Source: Auanema rhodensis
Taxonomy: Eukaryota; Nematoda; Chromadorea; Rhabditida; Rhabditidae
Reading direction: 5' to 3'
DNA length: 64,000 bases
Assembly: GCA_964057225.1 (NCBI GenBank)
Contig: OZ059894.1
Location: forward strand, 13,278,131 to 13,342,130
Numbering within the stretch: position 1 is the stretch's first letter; every line of letters begins with the position of its first letter. Position numbers and translations under genes: made by a program. The notes beneath the pieces were generated by a model. It had not been told where the DNA came from. It did not search any database and worked only from the letters and a program-made list of their open reading frames with translations. Of the stretch, positions 1-11,586 are shown piece by piece.

Positions 1-3000
1 GTTAGAACAATAAGCCTAACATATGGACATATTTTCGCTACCGATCCTCATAGAATTTTTCTACGAGTTATCACGAATCGAGACAATTTGCCAGGCTTAT
101 CAGAATGGTTTACAAAAAGTAACGAACTTCTTAGTTCTACTCAAAATATTGCATCATCACTATGGGAACGAGGAGTTGATTTCTTTGCGGGATCCCTCAA
201 CAGAATGTTCATCTCTGCAGGTATCATGATAGTTATATCAATCTTTGGATCAGCATTATACATTATTGTTGTATCTTATATCAAAGAGAAAGTTCCTATC
301 TTAAAAAAATGTGAATGCAGTTGAACAACACAAACTACTCAACGCTGACATTGACGCTCCAGCCGACGACGAAACAATTCGAAGATATTTTCCTATTGTC
401 ATCACTTTTATTCCTATTATTATACCTTTTATTAGATGCTGTACAACAAACAAAAGAGAACTCCCATATATAAGAATTGAAGCAGAAGGCAGAGGACTCG
501 TAGCTTTAGGGGATAGCGGAGCATCTGTTTTATATTTAAAGGAATCATAAGTACGCTATTTAGGAAAAGAGAATTTCAACTCAACTAAAATCTCTGCCAC
601 CGCAGCAAATGGATCAATATTCAACTTTTTGGGTACAATAACGTTGGACATCGTTATTGCTGGATACCATCTTTCACACACATTTTTTATCTCTGAGGAT
701 AAAAATTGTCCTACTGAAATGTTACTTGGTGTGGACATCATGAAAGCATTAGAAGAAAAAGGAATAACAACTTCTCTACAAGCTTTACGCAAGCAATTAC
801 CAGTTGGAAACCATTTTCTACCATTATTATCCGCTAACCAAAAATGTTTTCGCATCAGTTCAGACACCGTGTCAATTATAATCTTTAGAGAATCAATTAT
901 TCCTTCCAAAACTAAAGCGATGATTCGTCTACAATTGGCAAAAGAACTACAACCAAAACAATACGCTCTTATACGATGTGGAAATGGACCTATTCAATTC
1001 ACACCTACTTCTATCAAGACTTCACCACTCACAATATTTGCCATCAACACTGTAAATTATGAGGTTAAGTTAACAGGAAACACCATTATTGGAAAAGGAA
1101 AAATAGCAGAAGAAATTGGAATCCCACACATACCGGACTACATTCCACCTGAAGCAGATTGGTCAGATAAATTGCCTATTTTTGAGAAGAATCCTTTTGA
1201 TAATTTAAAATTCGAATCAACGGATCTATCTCAAAATCAATGTCAAAATTTCAAAACTATTTTAAAAAAATTCAAGAATGCTTTTTTCAACAAAGATCGG
1301 AACATTGGATTATTCGAAGGACCTATAGAACATTCAATCACTCTGAGAACCGATATGGATCTGCCCAAATCTCGATCATATCGATTTCCTTTGGGTAAAC
1401 AGGATGAAGTTGAACGTCAAGTAAAAGAAATGCTAGACCAAGGAGTAATAGAAACATCAACATCAAGTTTTACAAGTCCAGTCGTCTTAGTTAAGAAGAA
1501 AGACAACTCATTTCGCTTTGTAACGGACTTCCGTGCACTCAATAGTGTCACACAGAAACAGACTTATTCTATTCCTCATATACCAGAAATAATCGACAGC
1601 ACTGCAGGTGCTCGACACTTCACAAACATCGATCTCGTATCGGGATTTTTTCAAATTCCTTTACGTGAAGAAGACCGTCACCTCCCTGCATTTGTGACCT
1701 CATCAGGAGTTTATCAATATTGCAGAATGCCGATGGGTCTCTATGGAGATCCACATACATTTAAATCAGCTGTTCGCTATTTGCAAAATCAAGTGAAATG
1801 TCAACTTTTTGTTTATCTGAATGATCTACTCATCATATCAAACACAGCTGAACAACATCTTAAGGATATAGAAGAAGTGTTACAAGCTTTACAAGGATTA
1901 GGAATGAAAGCAAAACTAAGTAAATGCAAATTCGCAGCTACACAAGTTCAATTTCGTGGATTTATAATTGGTCGTAATGGAATACAACCTGATCCATCAA
2001 AAATTATGGCCGTTAAGAAATTTCCAACTCCAAAAACGGTCAACGCTATTCGTTCATTCCTTGGAATGACAAATTATTTTTGGCGATTCATCAGAGACTA
2101 TGCCAAAATAGCCGAACCATTGTATCAACTCACACACAAGGATCAAGATTTCGAATGGACGGAAGAACGTGAGAAAGCATTTGAGACTCTTAAGAAAGTT
2201 CTATGCACAGCACAAGTTCTGAAACCACCAACAAACACCTTTTGTTATTAAAAATGACGCTAGTACTATTGCAATTGGAGCAGTCTTACTACAGGATACA
2301 GGAAATGGATTACACCCTATTGCGTTCGCAAGTAGGAAACTGTCACCTACAGAAAGAAAATACCCACCCATCGAATTAGAAGCGTTGGCACTCGTCTACG
2401 CATTACAACAATATCGCACATATGTTTTATGCAGTAGAACAGATCTCATAGGAAGATTAGCAAAATATCAGTTAATGATCCAGGAATATGATATTGTGAT
2501 TATGTACCGACCAGGACGTATGAATAGTGTATGTGATGCACTATCCAGATACATAGACAACGAAGCTAACGATGGCCCTAAACCAAAATTACAGAAGACA
2601 ACGCCAACAAGAAGTTTTACGGATACCCAAGAAACCATCAACTATCTCACAAATGTGGAAACTCTGGATACCGACAAACTAATTCAACTACAACAAGGAA
2701 CACCATGGATTAAGGAAACTATTACTGATATGTTAACGGAACAACCGAAACAGATTAATATCGATAGATGTATTGTTATCGTCGGAGTTTTACATGCTAA
2801 ACCTAATAAACAATGTCTTACTCCAATGATTATGATTCCAAAACAAAAGACATTGAATCAAATATTTGTGAAACTTTTTCATGAAGATGCAAGAATTGGA
2901 GCACATCAAGGGATCAAAAAAACACATGCAGCATTATTAAGAAGAGTTCACTGGACAAATATGATGGAAGATGTGAAAGAGATCGTCAACCAATGCCTGA

Positions 3001-3159
3001 CATGTGCAAAAAGGAAAATCAATCAACACGATACAACGAGAGAACCATATGGAAAGTTTGTTACCCCACAAAAACCATTTGATAGGATTCATATGGATGT
3101 GACGGGACCTTTTTCCCATAGCACTAATGGATTCAAATATATTCTCTCTATTCAAGATG
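1..3159 (+). mobile_element. Gypsy-type LTR element, truncated degenerate copy (G1)
   Basis: This is a plus-strand copy of the element that lies complete but reversed at 23655-32108. It begins at the window edge inside the envelope-like region and runs through a transmembrane segment, protease, reverse transcriptase, RNase H and the integrase zinc-binding region and core. It ends abruptly near 3159, where the sequence changes to the 3' end of a BEL element, so the integrase end and 3' LTR are missing. Its value is as an independent second copy: it shows the same membrane segment directly before the protease as the longer copy. Confidence 0.9.
88..3159 (+). pseudogene. Gypsy pol polyprotein, broken (TM-PR-RT-RH-IN)
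   Basis: Homologous to the minus-strand pol at 24114-28223 and clearly dead. A run of extra A's near 306-312 shifts the frame. A TAA at 548-550 replaces a Ser codon just after the protease DSGAS motif. Seven bases are lost near 2236, and about 48 bases of RNase H are missing near 2430. The RT catalytic box reads YLND (near 1820) where the other copy has YLDD, which removes a catalytic Asp. Before the protease is a hydrophobic stretch (about 200-290) like the one in the longer copy. The RT motifs (LVKKKDNSFRFVTDF, MPMGL) are otherwise easy to recognise. The integrase HHCC region lies at about 2880-3010. Confidence 0.88.
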
Positions 3160-3342
3160 AACCTCATCATTGAGGAACTTCGCTGCATCAAAAACCTCTT
3201 CCAGAAGAGGTCTTTACCTGATATCTGCACACAAGGGACTCAAACTCCCTCCAAGCCAAAGCTGAAGAAGACAGAAGCCACACCACCAAACAAGCCCTCG
3301 ACGAGCAAGGAATCTCTGCCTTCCTACGTCGACCTTTTCTGA
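3159..3342 (+). pseudogene. BEL polyprotein C-terminal tail fragment
   Basis: Open to a TGA at 3340-3342 and nearly identical to the tail encoded on the minus strand at 38346-38530. The segment is rich in Lys, Pro, Ser and Thr and follows the envelope-like part in the longer copy. No enzymatic motif is visible. It is only the terminal fragment, because the upstream coding sequence is missing at the Gypsy junction. Confidence 0.8.
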
Positions 3343-3375
3343 ACAATGCTATTATAGCATATTCGGCGGCGGGAG

Positions 3376-4237
3376 TGTGCGAACGCACTCCATCTTTCCC
3401 ATACTCTTTTTTGGACAACGATGCACTTTTAATCCCACTATTCTATTCACCTATGACTCATACGTGCCGCACACACACATGCAAGTTTATCCGATTACTC
3501 ACCAGATGTTCCTTCCTTATTGTCTCTTAAACACATCTGTCCATCTTAATCTTTTATGTTTAATCTTGTTGTCTTATTGCCTATAGTCTATTTTAATCTT
3601 ATAAATTTATTTAGCTCAATCAATAATCTTGTAAGTTGCAATCGTGGTCTAAATGGCTCATGACTCATTCGCCCACTCGCGCATCCTGCAAAATCTGGCA
3701 GATGCCGCACAGTATAAGACATGACTCATCTACACTTTGCCTGCCCCCACAACTTACAGCAGAAGGCACATTCAATCTGTGGCAAATGCTGTATTCTCTC
3801 TATATTCTATTCTATTCTAATATTCAGCCTACGTATCTATTATTCCTAGATTATTTTATATTTCATTTATTATATATTATTTCGTATTCTTGTTGTAAAT
3901 TATTTCTCTATTTCTTCATGCCATCATTAATATGTATTGTATATCGCCCGGTAGATTTCGTATATAAGCTCGCAGCTTTTCCCCATTCTTCACCTCTTGA
4001 TCCAACGACCGCTCCAAGCGTCGTTCTGCTGTTGCTGCTGCTCCATATTTACTTTGTACTCTTGCTTCGTATTGTGTTCATCTATATTTCTATTTTTGTC
4101 ACTGTTGTCTTTACCAGTTCTCTCTTAATAAATCGTTGTCCAAGTAACCTAGCGTTCTCGTTCTCTACACTTCAAATCCACTGAACCACCCATGCCTGTT
4201 TTACGCTCTCCTACTTCAAAGGACTCCAGTCAAAACA
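3376..4237 (+). repeat. BEL LTR (862 bp) with TATA box and poly(A) signal
   Basis: Starts TGTGCGAACGC and ends CCAGTCAAAACA. The boundaries are set by comparison with the LTRs at 37454-38312 and 46807-47665 and by the ATTTT duplication that flanks the long copy. TATATAA lies at 3961-3967 and AATAAA at 4127-4132. The gag ATG (4192-4194) lies inside the LTR, 46 nt from its end. Open frames within the LTR are hydrophobic low-complexity translations and I do not regard them as genes. Confidence 0.85.
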
Positions 4238-4376
4238 GTTTTACCGTATTCTGCAGCACCTATTACAGTGGACTGACTAGGTAATTTTAAGCTGAAACCC
4301 ATAATAAACCTCTTGTAAATGTACCTAAAATGCAAATAAATTCATTTGCAATGGTATACACGTATCACGTGGTCGT
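4238..4376. other. Unassigned spacer between BEL LTR and Maverick fragment
   Basis: AT-rich sequence of 139 bp with no coding signal. I cannot match it to other parts of the window. It may be residual host DNA or Maverick sequence not represented elsewhere here. Confidence 0.4.
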
Positions 4377-5114
4377 TTGTCATTTCTAACTGACATAATT
4401 TTTTCTTGTTCTATATTGAATATACACGAAGATTCATCTTATACACTTGGTTTTTCCCATAGAAAATTTATTCTACACTTACCCAAGGGTAGCTATGCAA
4501 ATTGTGATAAAACAATACGCGGAATCAATGATGGTAGAGAATCATTTATCACCAACAATACAAAGCCTCTTGGAGCTGAGAAAAAATTACGTATAAAGGG
4601 TTCAATAGATAAATTTGAAGATGTAAAAAAGGGGTATTATTATCGCCAGGCTGATGCTAAGCTTGTCAAGGAAATGCCGGCAGAAGCCACATTTCGGTTA
4701 AACGAAACACTACAACGCATAGAGTTTGTACCAAGTAAGCGACTATTATTGAATGCAACACTCGGTGATGCTCTCGCATATTTTCTTAACTTTGAGAATA
4801 AAATTATCAACAATACATTAATAGCCAGGCGCTCCATTGATTTTTCAAATAACATTAATACAATGTATATATATTGTGATATTGTAGAATATTTCATTCT
4901 CGATAATGTGAAAGCCAATTTACTTGCATGTTTACCTGTACCACCTCTAACTAAATTTGGTAAAATGATTGCCAAAACTTTTAATCCTATTCGTTATGTA
5001 CCAATCACTAGACAAACACTCGATGCCATGCCTATTGAAGTTTTAGATGAATCGATTGTCCTATGCAATTTAGATGTGGTTCTACATTTGTTGCATTACA
5101 TGTTAAAAATATGA
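4377..5114 (+). pseudogene. Maverick penton/minor-capsid-like protein, diverged fragment
   Basis: About 245 codons clearly homologous to the protein at 20620-21381: shared stretches include KFILHLPKG, NNINTMYIYCDIVEY, KANLLACLPVPP and NPIRYVPITRQTLD. The N-terminus is missing at the same point as in the other copy. The C-terminus has shifted frame near 5050-5070, where the other copy continues through a conserved end. The family is the Maverick protein with an 'LPxGxY...YVYCDIVE...' pattern, which I take to be the penton/minor capsid component. That assignment comes from recalled family resemblance and not from a search. Confidence 0.7.
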
Positions 5115-5575
5115 AATAAACGTTTTATTCAACAGTTATACAATACCACATTTTCATTTTTGAAGATATAGAATGTAGTTCAGGACAGTTATGTTTGTCG
5201 CTCGGCTCGTGTTGTGAATGTTCTTGGTCACTATTGCTGAGGCATCTTCTTGATTGGGTTGAATGTACAAACTCCTCAGCTTTTTCAAAAGAGTTGCTGG
5301 TATCTCCATCACCATCTTTACCAATCTTCCATTATTATTATAAATACGCCAAATATTACGCTCACAACTGAACTTTGTTTCAACAGTTTTACTACAACTA
5401 GGTCACAAACGTCTAAGAACACTATCCGAATCTCTATATTTTCAAATAAAGTCAGCATTGCTGACATAATTGTCAAATACGGGTTGAATCCCTGCATGCC
5501 TTTTCAAAACGTGATCACTTAACAGCTGGATTGACAGAAATTTTTCTATGCATGTACCAAAATATTTGTTACTCC
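5115..5575 (-). pseudogene. Maverick C2H2 zinc-finger protein, degenerate
   Basis: Matches the intact gene at 21387-21851 in position (immediately after the penton-like gene, opposite strand) and in sequence, but substitutions and indels break the frame. The Cys/His spacing of the fingers is only partly kept. The 5' part is cut near 5575, where the sequence enters an inverted-repeat arm. Confidence 0.65.
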
Positions 5576-6410
5576 AAACTTGGATCGAATTAGGCTGCTC
5601 TTCTCGAAACGTTTTCGTCATCTTCGAGCATTTTCAGTTAATATGAGTGAAATAAAGTGGCCATTTCAGCGACAAATACGGAATGAGCTCTCTGTTGCTG
5701 GCATAACATAAGCGTAGTTGCATCAAATATTCCGAAAATATACAGTATATGGAAAAAATGGTTTATTCAATATATAAATGACAATGCAGTTAATAATAAA
5801 TGCGACTACGCGCTATGAGTCAACAATGTGAACTGAAAGATAATTTTATTGTTCTAGTTACGTCAATTTCACGCGCTCATCACGTGACGCGTATACGACC
5901 GGTTTTCTCAAACCAAATGAGAATAAATGATTATTCAATAGTTTCTTTTCAGGATGATTTTGTTATTTAATGAATTTTCACTTTTTTAATAGTTTCTCCG
6001 TTACTTTCATTATATTTCGTATAGTATACGAAACATTCCAGCCCGAATCGGGTTGTTTAATATGTTTTATAAAAGAATTCATTTTATTTCATTTGAAAAA
6101 GTTTATTTTCGTTCGGTACATAGGCAGATAATAAAATTATACTGCTTCAATTTACAAAATTTACAAATTTTTGTTTTTGTGCATTCTCCTTCATGTCTTC
6201 TAAGACATAGTAAACATAACTTCATAAAAACTGCTTTGATAAACTTAGAAAGTTTAGATGGATTTTGGGAACATTTTTCCGTATTGTGTTCTTTTTTACA
6301 GATTTTACAGTATAACTTTGGTTTATATGTTGTATTTGATGGACCATCTTTCTTTTCTGGTTGTTTACTACTTATCTCTCGTTTTTCAGAGTAAATATCA
6401 TTCAATTTTT
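5541..6410. repeat. Left arm of a ~870-bp imperfect inverted repeat
   Basis: Reverse complement of 8383-9247 (and of the duplicate 12082-12946), with point differences. It begins with a scrap of the Maverick zinc-finger coding sequence, passes through AT-rich non-coding DNA containing a CRE-like CGTCA-rich patch around 5860-5905, and ends in a BEL gag zinc-knuckle fragment. The non-coding part could be a BEL LTR relic, but I could not define TG/CA ends. Confidence 0.75.
6103..6405 (-). pseudogene. BEL gag zinc-knuckle fragment (inverted copy)
   Basis: About 100 codons with clustered Cys/His motifs (CKICKKEHNTEKC, CLLCLRRHEGEC, CKFCKL) typical of the CCHC-type end of BEL/Pao gag. No complete gag surrounds it. 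The same fragment occurs in sense orientation at 8383-8690 and 12082-12389. Confidence 0.7.
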
Positions 6411-6434
6411 ACACGTACTTTTTTGTTACTCCAA

Positions 6435-6668
6435 TCAATCTTTCCTAAAATCCTTAGTGAATGTTTTTTCTCTCAAAATAATTGGATACTGTTTGTTACC
6501 ATTTTCTGAGTTCTGAGCCCGTACCATTTTTTGAGTTCTGAGCACTCTTAATATCCCAGAATCATCTGTAATTATATCCAATTTCTTGTGTTTTTCTTTT
6601 TCAAGCAAATCGCTGTTCTGCTTTTGATGACATTTTATCAGAAGTTGTTGAATCATTCTGTTTTTCAA
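6435..6668 (-). pseudogene. BEL integrase N-terminal region fragment
   Basis: Contains a stretch resembling the segment leading into BEL integrase (KLDIITDDSGILRV, then NGNKQYPIIL). A related, differently decayed version lies at 9480-9720. Only this short piece is readable. Confidence 0.6.
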
Positions 6669-6694
6669 AAACAGTTACAGAAAAAAATATAATT

Positions 6695-8232
6695 ATGCAA
6701 AACAAAGTTTGCTGGATTTGCTTTAATAAAAATCATTCCTCATTCAATTGTAAAGAAAAGTCATGCAAATTATGCAATGGTCGGCATCATGAAAGCATTT
6801 GCATGAAAAACCAATATGCTAATGATCAGACTGCAGTAAGTAATAACAATAATTCGTATGCTAATGAAGCTAGAGAGCATAGAGAGGAACGAAATAATTA
6901 TGTTGATCAGGGTATAAAACGAAAACCTCAATTGACAGGTGGAAACCTAGAACCTTTGAATCAAAATTTTCAGTTAAGGAAAAACATCCAGAAAAACAGA
7001 TAGCAAGTATTAATCTTCTGTCCGAAAAAATATTTAACATAGAAAACAGTAAAATGAACACATTTTTTATATCATTTTCAAAACCAGACAAAAAAAATCT
7101 AATAATTTTATTTGATTCATGTTCTCATTAATTTATCAAAGAAAAAACTGCCTAAAAGTTAAATTTTGAAATTGCAAATGAGAAATCTCTTTCAATTTCA
7201 AGCATTAGTAACAATATCAAAAAAAGTATCATCTTTAGAAGTAATTTGGGAGATCCCCGAAATAAAAAAAGCTTTCAAGTTATTGAGTATTGATTAAATC
7301 ACGAATTACGTGAATATGCCAGACATAAATATACAAGATATGGAAGAGATCAAGAAATATGGACTTATAAATTATGAAATAATATATGAAAAAGGCTTTG
7401 TAGAGCCAGACATTTTAATAGGAATGGATTATTTCTGGGATTTCGTTCCAAAATTGTTCAAGTCTATAAAGATACAAAATAATTTAGTCATAATACCAAT
7501 ACTAATTCATCCCATATTAGCTCAGTACAGTTGAGAAGATGAGGAAGATCACTAAATTGTTGAAAACACAAAAATACAGTGTTTTCTAACAGAAATCATT
7601 TCAAATAACGAAAGTAAAAAAGAACCAAAAAAGAAATACGAAAATATGGAAATAAAATGGCTTGGAAACATTTTACGATAACGTACAATATGTAAATGAT
7701 TGAATTAAAGTTAAATTTTCAATTAGACCGGATGTTCAGTCAATTAACGATAATTACGGCAAAAGTATCGGATGTTTGAATGGCATATTGAACACAATGA
7801 AAGATAAAACCAATATTTTGATGAAATATAACGAAACAATGAACAAATGAAAGCTGGAATTCTGAAAATTGCTCCAGAGCAAAATCATTGATAGGGGACA
7901 TAGCGAAAGCGTTCCATCATAGAATAGAATTAGACGAAAGTCATAGAAATTTAACAAGATTTTTATGGGTGAAAGACATTCAAAAAGAAACGCAGAAAAA
8001 TAACATTCTAAACTTACGATTTACAAGAATACCTTTTGGAGTGAACAGTTCACCGTTCCTATTAGCAGCAAGCATAATTTATTTTTTAAAAACGGAAAAA
8101 AGTGAAATCTCAGAAAATGTATTGAAGAACATTTATGTAGACGAAAATAAAAATCAAATTTTCAAATTTACGTTACGTGAACGTCACGTAAAGTCACGCA
8201 GCCAAAAATCATATATAAAGAACAGAATCTAA
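6695..8232 (+). pseudogene. Old BEL/Pao gag-protease-RT remnant
   Basis: Reads in several frames. A CCHC zinc-knuckle region lies at 6695-7003 (CWICFNKNHSSFNC, CKLCNGRHHESIC). A decayed aspartic protease lies near 7020-7530: the active-site box appears as FDSCSH, and a later DILIGMDYFWDFV matches the BEL 'LIGxDxxW' block. A piece of RT lies at 7888-8232 (DIAKAFHHRIELDESHRNLTRFLW, RIPFGVNSSPFLLAASI, NIYVDE). Stops and frameshifts separate the parts. This BEL lineage differs from the 35942-47665 copy and is more decayed. Confidence 0.75.
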
Positions 8233-8382
8233 CAGAAAAAATAATTTCTCATGAAGGAACAAAACGATGAAGAACTACTTCTGGAGAAAGGAAATGAAGA
8301 AAACAAAACAGCCACCAATCTCATGGAAAGAATATCTTTTCTAGAAAACACGTGGTTACTATGTGTGAAACACTAACGAAAT

Positions 8383-8690
8383 TGAATGATATGTACTCTG
8401 AAAAGAGATAAGTAGTAAACAACCAGAAAAGAAAGATGGTCCATCAAATACAACATATAAACCAAAGTTATACTGTAAAATCTGTAAAAAAGAACACAAT
8501 ACGGAAAAATGTTCCCAAAATCCATCTAAACTTTCTAAGTTTATCAAAGCAGTTTTTATGAAGTTATGTTTACTATGTCTTAGAAGACATGAAGGAGAAT
8601 GCACAAAAACAAAAATTTGTAAATTTTGTAAATTGAAGCAGTATAATTTTATTATCTGCCTATGTACCAAACGAAAATAAACTTTTTCAA
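8383..8690 (+). pseudogene. BEL gag zinc-knuckle fragment
   Basis: Sense copy of the fragment at 6103-6405, with the Cys/His clusters intact but an early stop after the first few codons (a TAA in the 8400s). No start or capsid part of gag precedes it. Confidence 0.65.
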
Positions 8691-9247
8691 ATGAAATAAA
8701 ATGAATTCTTTCATAAAACATATTAAACAACCTGATTTGGGCTGGAATGTTTCATATACTATACGAAATATAATGAAAGTAACGGAGAAACTATTAAAAA
8801 AGTAAAAATTCATTAAATAACAAAATCATCCTGAAAAGAAACTATTGAATAATCATTTATTCTCATTTGGATTGAGAAAACCGGTCGTATACGCGTCAAG
8901 TGATAAGCGCGTGAAATTGACGTAACGAGGACAATAAAATTATCTTTCAGTTCACATTGTTGACTCATAGCGCGTAGTCGCGTTTATTATTAACTGTATT
9001 GCCATTTATTTATTGAATAAACCATTTTCTCTATATTCTGTATATTTTCGGAATATTTGATGCAACTACGCTCATGTTATGCCAGCAACAGAAAGATCAT
9101 TCCGTATTTGTCGCTAAAATGGCCACCTCATTCCACTCATATTATCAGAAAATGCTCGAAGATGACGAAAACGTTTCGAGAAGAGCAGCCTTATTTGATC
9201 CAAGTTTGGAGTAACAAATATTGTGGTACATGCATGGAAAAATTTTT
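8383..9247. repeat. Right arm of the ~870-bp inverted repeat
   Basis: Reverse complement of 5541-6410. From left to right: BEL gag zinc-knuckle fragment (sense), AT-rich non-coding DNA (about 8700-9160), then a short piece of the Maverick zinc-finger gene (9208-9247, reading SNKYCGTCMEKF; compare CNKYCGTCKEIF in the gene at 21387-21851). The arms flank about 2 kb of BEL coding relic, so the whole is a large potential hairpin. Confidence 0.75.
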
Positions 9248-9249
9248 GT

Positions 9250-9720
9250 TTTTTACTGGAGCAATCATTGGCTAAATCTAATTATACTGCTCGTGTACAC
9301 AGGCCAGTAATTAACATAATCCAAACCTTCTTGTCATAATTACTATTTGTTTTTACTAATAACGGACCGGCGTAATCAACACCTATATTTTCGAAAGGTT
9401 TATATTTTAGGACTCTTTCTTTTGGTAATTGAGGATAGTTTGGGTATTTATATGGCCTTTTACTTTTTTTTACACGTACTTTTTTGTTACTCCAATCAAT
9501 CTTTCATAAAATCCTTAGCGAATGTTTTTGTTCCAAAAAAAAGAATTGGATACTGTTTGTTACCATTTTTTAAGTTGCCTAATCGGCCTCGAACTCTTAA
9601 TATTTTAGAATCATCTGTAATTATATCCAATTTCTTGTATTTTTCTTATTTAAGCAAATCGCTGTTCTGCTTTTGATGACATTTTATCACAAGTTGTTGA
9701 ATCATTCTGTTTTTTTGTCA
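9250..9720 (-). pseudogene. BEL integrase N-terminal and core fragment
   Basis: Minus-strand translation gives a BEL integrase entry segment (KKLDIITDDSKILRV), then a region ending KYKPFENIGVDYAGPL, the usual BEL integrase core start with the first catalytic Asp, and KVWIMLITGLCTRAV. There is a stop soon after, and no second Asp or Glu follows. The fragment is decayed and truncated. Confidence 0.65.
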
Positions 9721-9952
9721 AAGTATCTTTTTTATTGAAATTCTCAAGCAGATTTTGATTTGTTTTTCTGATATTTGTTTGCATTTTAGTGATGAAAATT
9801 AAAACTGGGCGAATTATGTTAATGAACTTTGAATACGATGAAAACTATTGTGCCAAGAAATCTAAATCTTGATTCTCAGCTGGTTTTATTTCAGATTTTA
9901 GCAACAAAGTCACTATTTTCAGTTGAGGTTCATCACAATACTTTTCTATAAC

Positions 9953-10718
9953 TTATTTCAATGTTTTCATGTGCAAATTGCGTTCTTTTTCTGCTTTATA
10001 CCATTGAGGACCTTCGATCCATTGCATGTATGTTTCATCGGGTTTTTCTAAACTTCTCGTAGGTAAATCGGCAGGATTAAACTTTGTATTCACATAAAAA
10101 AATTCAGTTTTTCGGTTTCCTTGTTCAATTTCGGTTATTAATTCTGTTATCTTGTTCAATCTGCTACGTACATATATTTTTTACGTTGGATTCTTATGTA
10201 ACCAACATAGAACAACCTGTGAATCAGTGAAAATTTTGATATTTTTGATTTTACGTTTATTTCTTTAATATTTTCATTCAACATTTTCATCCCGAGAAGA
10301 ATAGCAGTTAGTTCCTTCATTGGTATGGTTCCTTCAACCATTGTGGATGATTTAGAGCATAAAAAATCTATTTTTTCAATTTTTTCATAAATATTTATAC
10401 TCATCACATATGCGACGACCGCTATGACATCTTTAGACGCGTCAGTGAATAATAAAAATTCATATTTTTGAGGTGTATCGCTTGTTTCATCGATAATTGC
10501 TCTTTTGATTTCAACTTTTTCGTTTTCGATCTTTTCCATACTGATTGTTGTCTTTCTGGTATTTGTTTGTCCCATCCTATTTTGGAATCCCTAATTTCTC
10601 TCAAAAATAACCTTAGTTTTAATGTTAGAGGTTGTGTTTTACCGAGGGGGTCAAATATTGAGTTTATATAGCTGAAAATTCCTCTTTTGGTGATAGATTT
10701 GAAAAAATTTGAAAGCAT
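9953..10718 (-). pseudogene. BEL RT thumb, RNase H and linker fragment
   Basis: Read in minus orientation: an RT tail (SYINSIFDPLGKTQPLTLKL, DSKIGWDKQIPE), an RNase H start (FLLFTDASKD, then KELTAILLGMKML) and the post-RNase H block ending NPADLPTRSLEKPDE. These are hallmark BEL/Pao segments in the right order but in three frames. The upstream RT palm is absent. Confidence 0.75.
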
Positions 10719-10734
10719 TTTCTGATAATATGAG

Positions 10735-10850
10735 TGAAATGATTTGAATGGTTTTTATCAAGTACTTTTTTGTTACTCCAATCAATCTTTCATTAAATCC
10801 TCCTTTCCATGGTGAATAAGAAGTTATTTTTCGCTAGTTTACATGCTTTT
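10735..10850 (-). pseudogene. BEL integrase C-core scrap
   Basis: Reads SPWKGGFNERLIGVTKKYL on the minus strand, the GGFxERLI block that follows the catalytic Glu region in BEL integrases. It lies upstream of the RT tail in the reading direction, so the BEL sequence here is shuffled. Confidence 0.6.
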
Positions 10851-10904
10851 TTTCCATGAAAGTTTCGAAACTTTTGTCAGTTTTTATAACTGACTGCCGT
10901 TGTC

Positions 10905-11129
10905 TTATATTATTATTGATGGTACTCGTTTTCGAGTCAAAACTATAGAGAGAGATGAATCGCCAAAAGTGAAATTAGTAATGTTGTGATAATTAGATGA
11001 CTTGTGAGAAATAATCATTACTTTAGATTTTTCGGTGTTGACTTTCATACCGTTATCATGACACCATTTGTAAAGAAAATTAAGAGCATTTTGAAGGCTA
11101 TCAGGGTTACAACTATGAAGTTTTAGATC
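10905..11129 (-). pseudogene. LINE reverse transcriptase fragment (first copy, truncated)
   Basis: Encodes the stretch just after the YADD box of a non-LTR retrotransposon RT (DDLKLHSCNPDSLQNALNFL, VNTEKSKVM). At 11129 it is cut by the tandem-duplication join, so the YADD itself survives only in the second copy at 14604-14971. Confidence 0.7.
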
Positions 11130-11586
11130 ATTTCTGGGATTTCGTTCCAAAATTGTTCAAGTCTATAAAGATACAAAATAATTTAGTCATAATACCAATA
11201 CTAATTCATCCCATATTAGCTCAGTACAGTTGAGAAGATGAGGAAGATCACTAAATTGTTGAAAACACAAAAATACAGTGTTTTCTAACAGAAATCATTT
11301 CAAATAACGAAAGTAAAAAAGAACCAAAAAAGAAATACGAAAATATGGAAATAAAATGGCTTGGAAACATTTTACGATAACGTACAATATGTAAATGATT
11401 GAATTAAAGTTAAATTTTCAATTAGACCGGATGTTCAGTCAATTAACGATAATTACGGCAAAAGTATCGGATGTTTGAATGGCATATTGAACACAATGAA
11501 AGATAAAACCAATATTTTGATGAAATATAACGAAACAATGAACAAATGAAAGCTGGAATTCTGAAAATTGCTCCAGAGCAAAATCA

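Larger units (their letters stand above)
3159..4237 (+). mobile_element. BEL/Pao element, 3' end only (BEL1)
   Basis: Sense-strand 3' terminus of the BEL family whose long copy is at 35942-47665. It contains the last about 60 codons of the polyprotein, a purine-rich tract (GGCGGCGGGAG, 3365-3375) that fits a polypurine tract, and a full LTR. The 5' side is cut by the junction with the Gypsy relic at about 3159. The 3' side passes into unrelated sequence at 4238. Confidence 0.85.

Noticed and set aside
3636..4184. Open frame of 182 codons in the BEL LTR (and 136-codon versions at 37560-37970 and 46913-47323)
   Set aside because: Lies within LTR promoter/poly(A) sequence, and its product is hydrophobic low-complexity. 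It is better explained as a chance frame in an AT/T-rich LTR.
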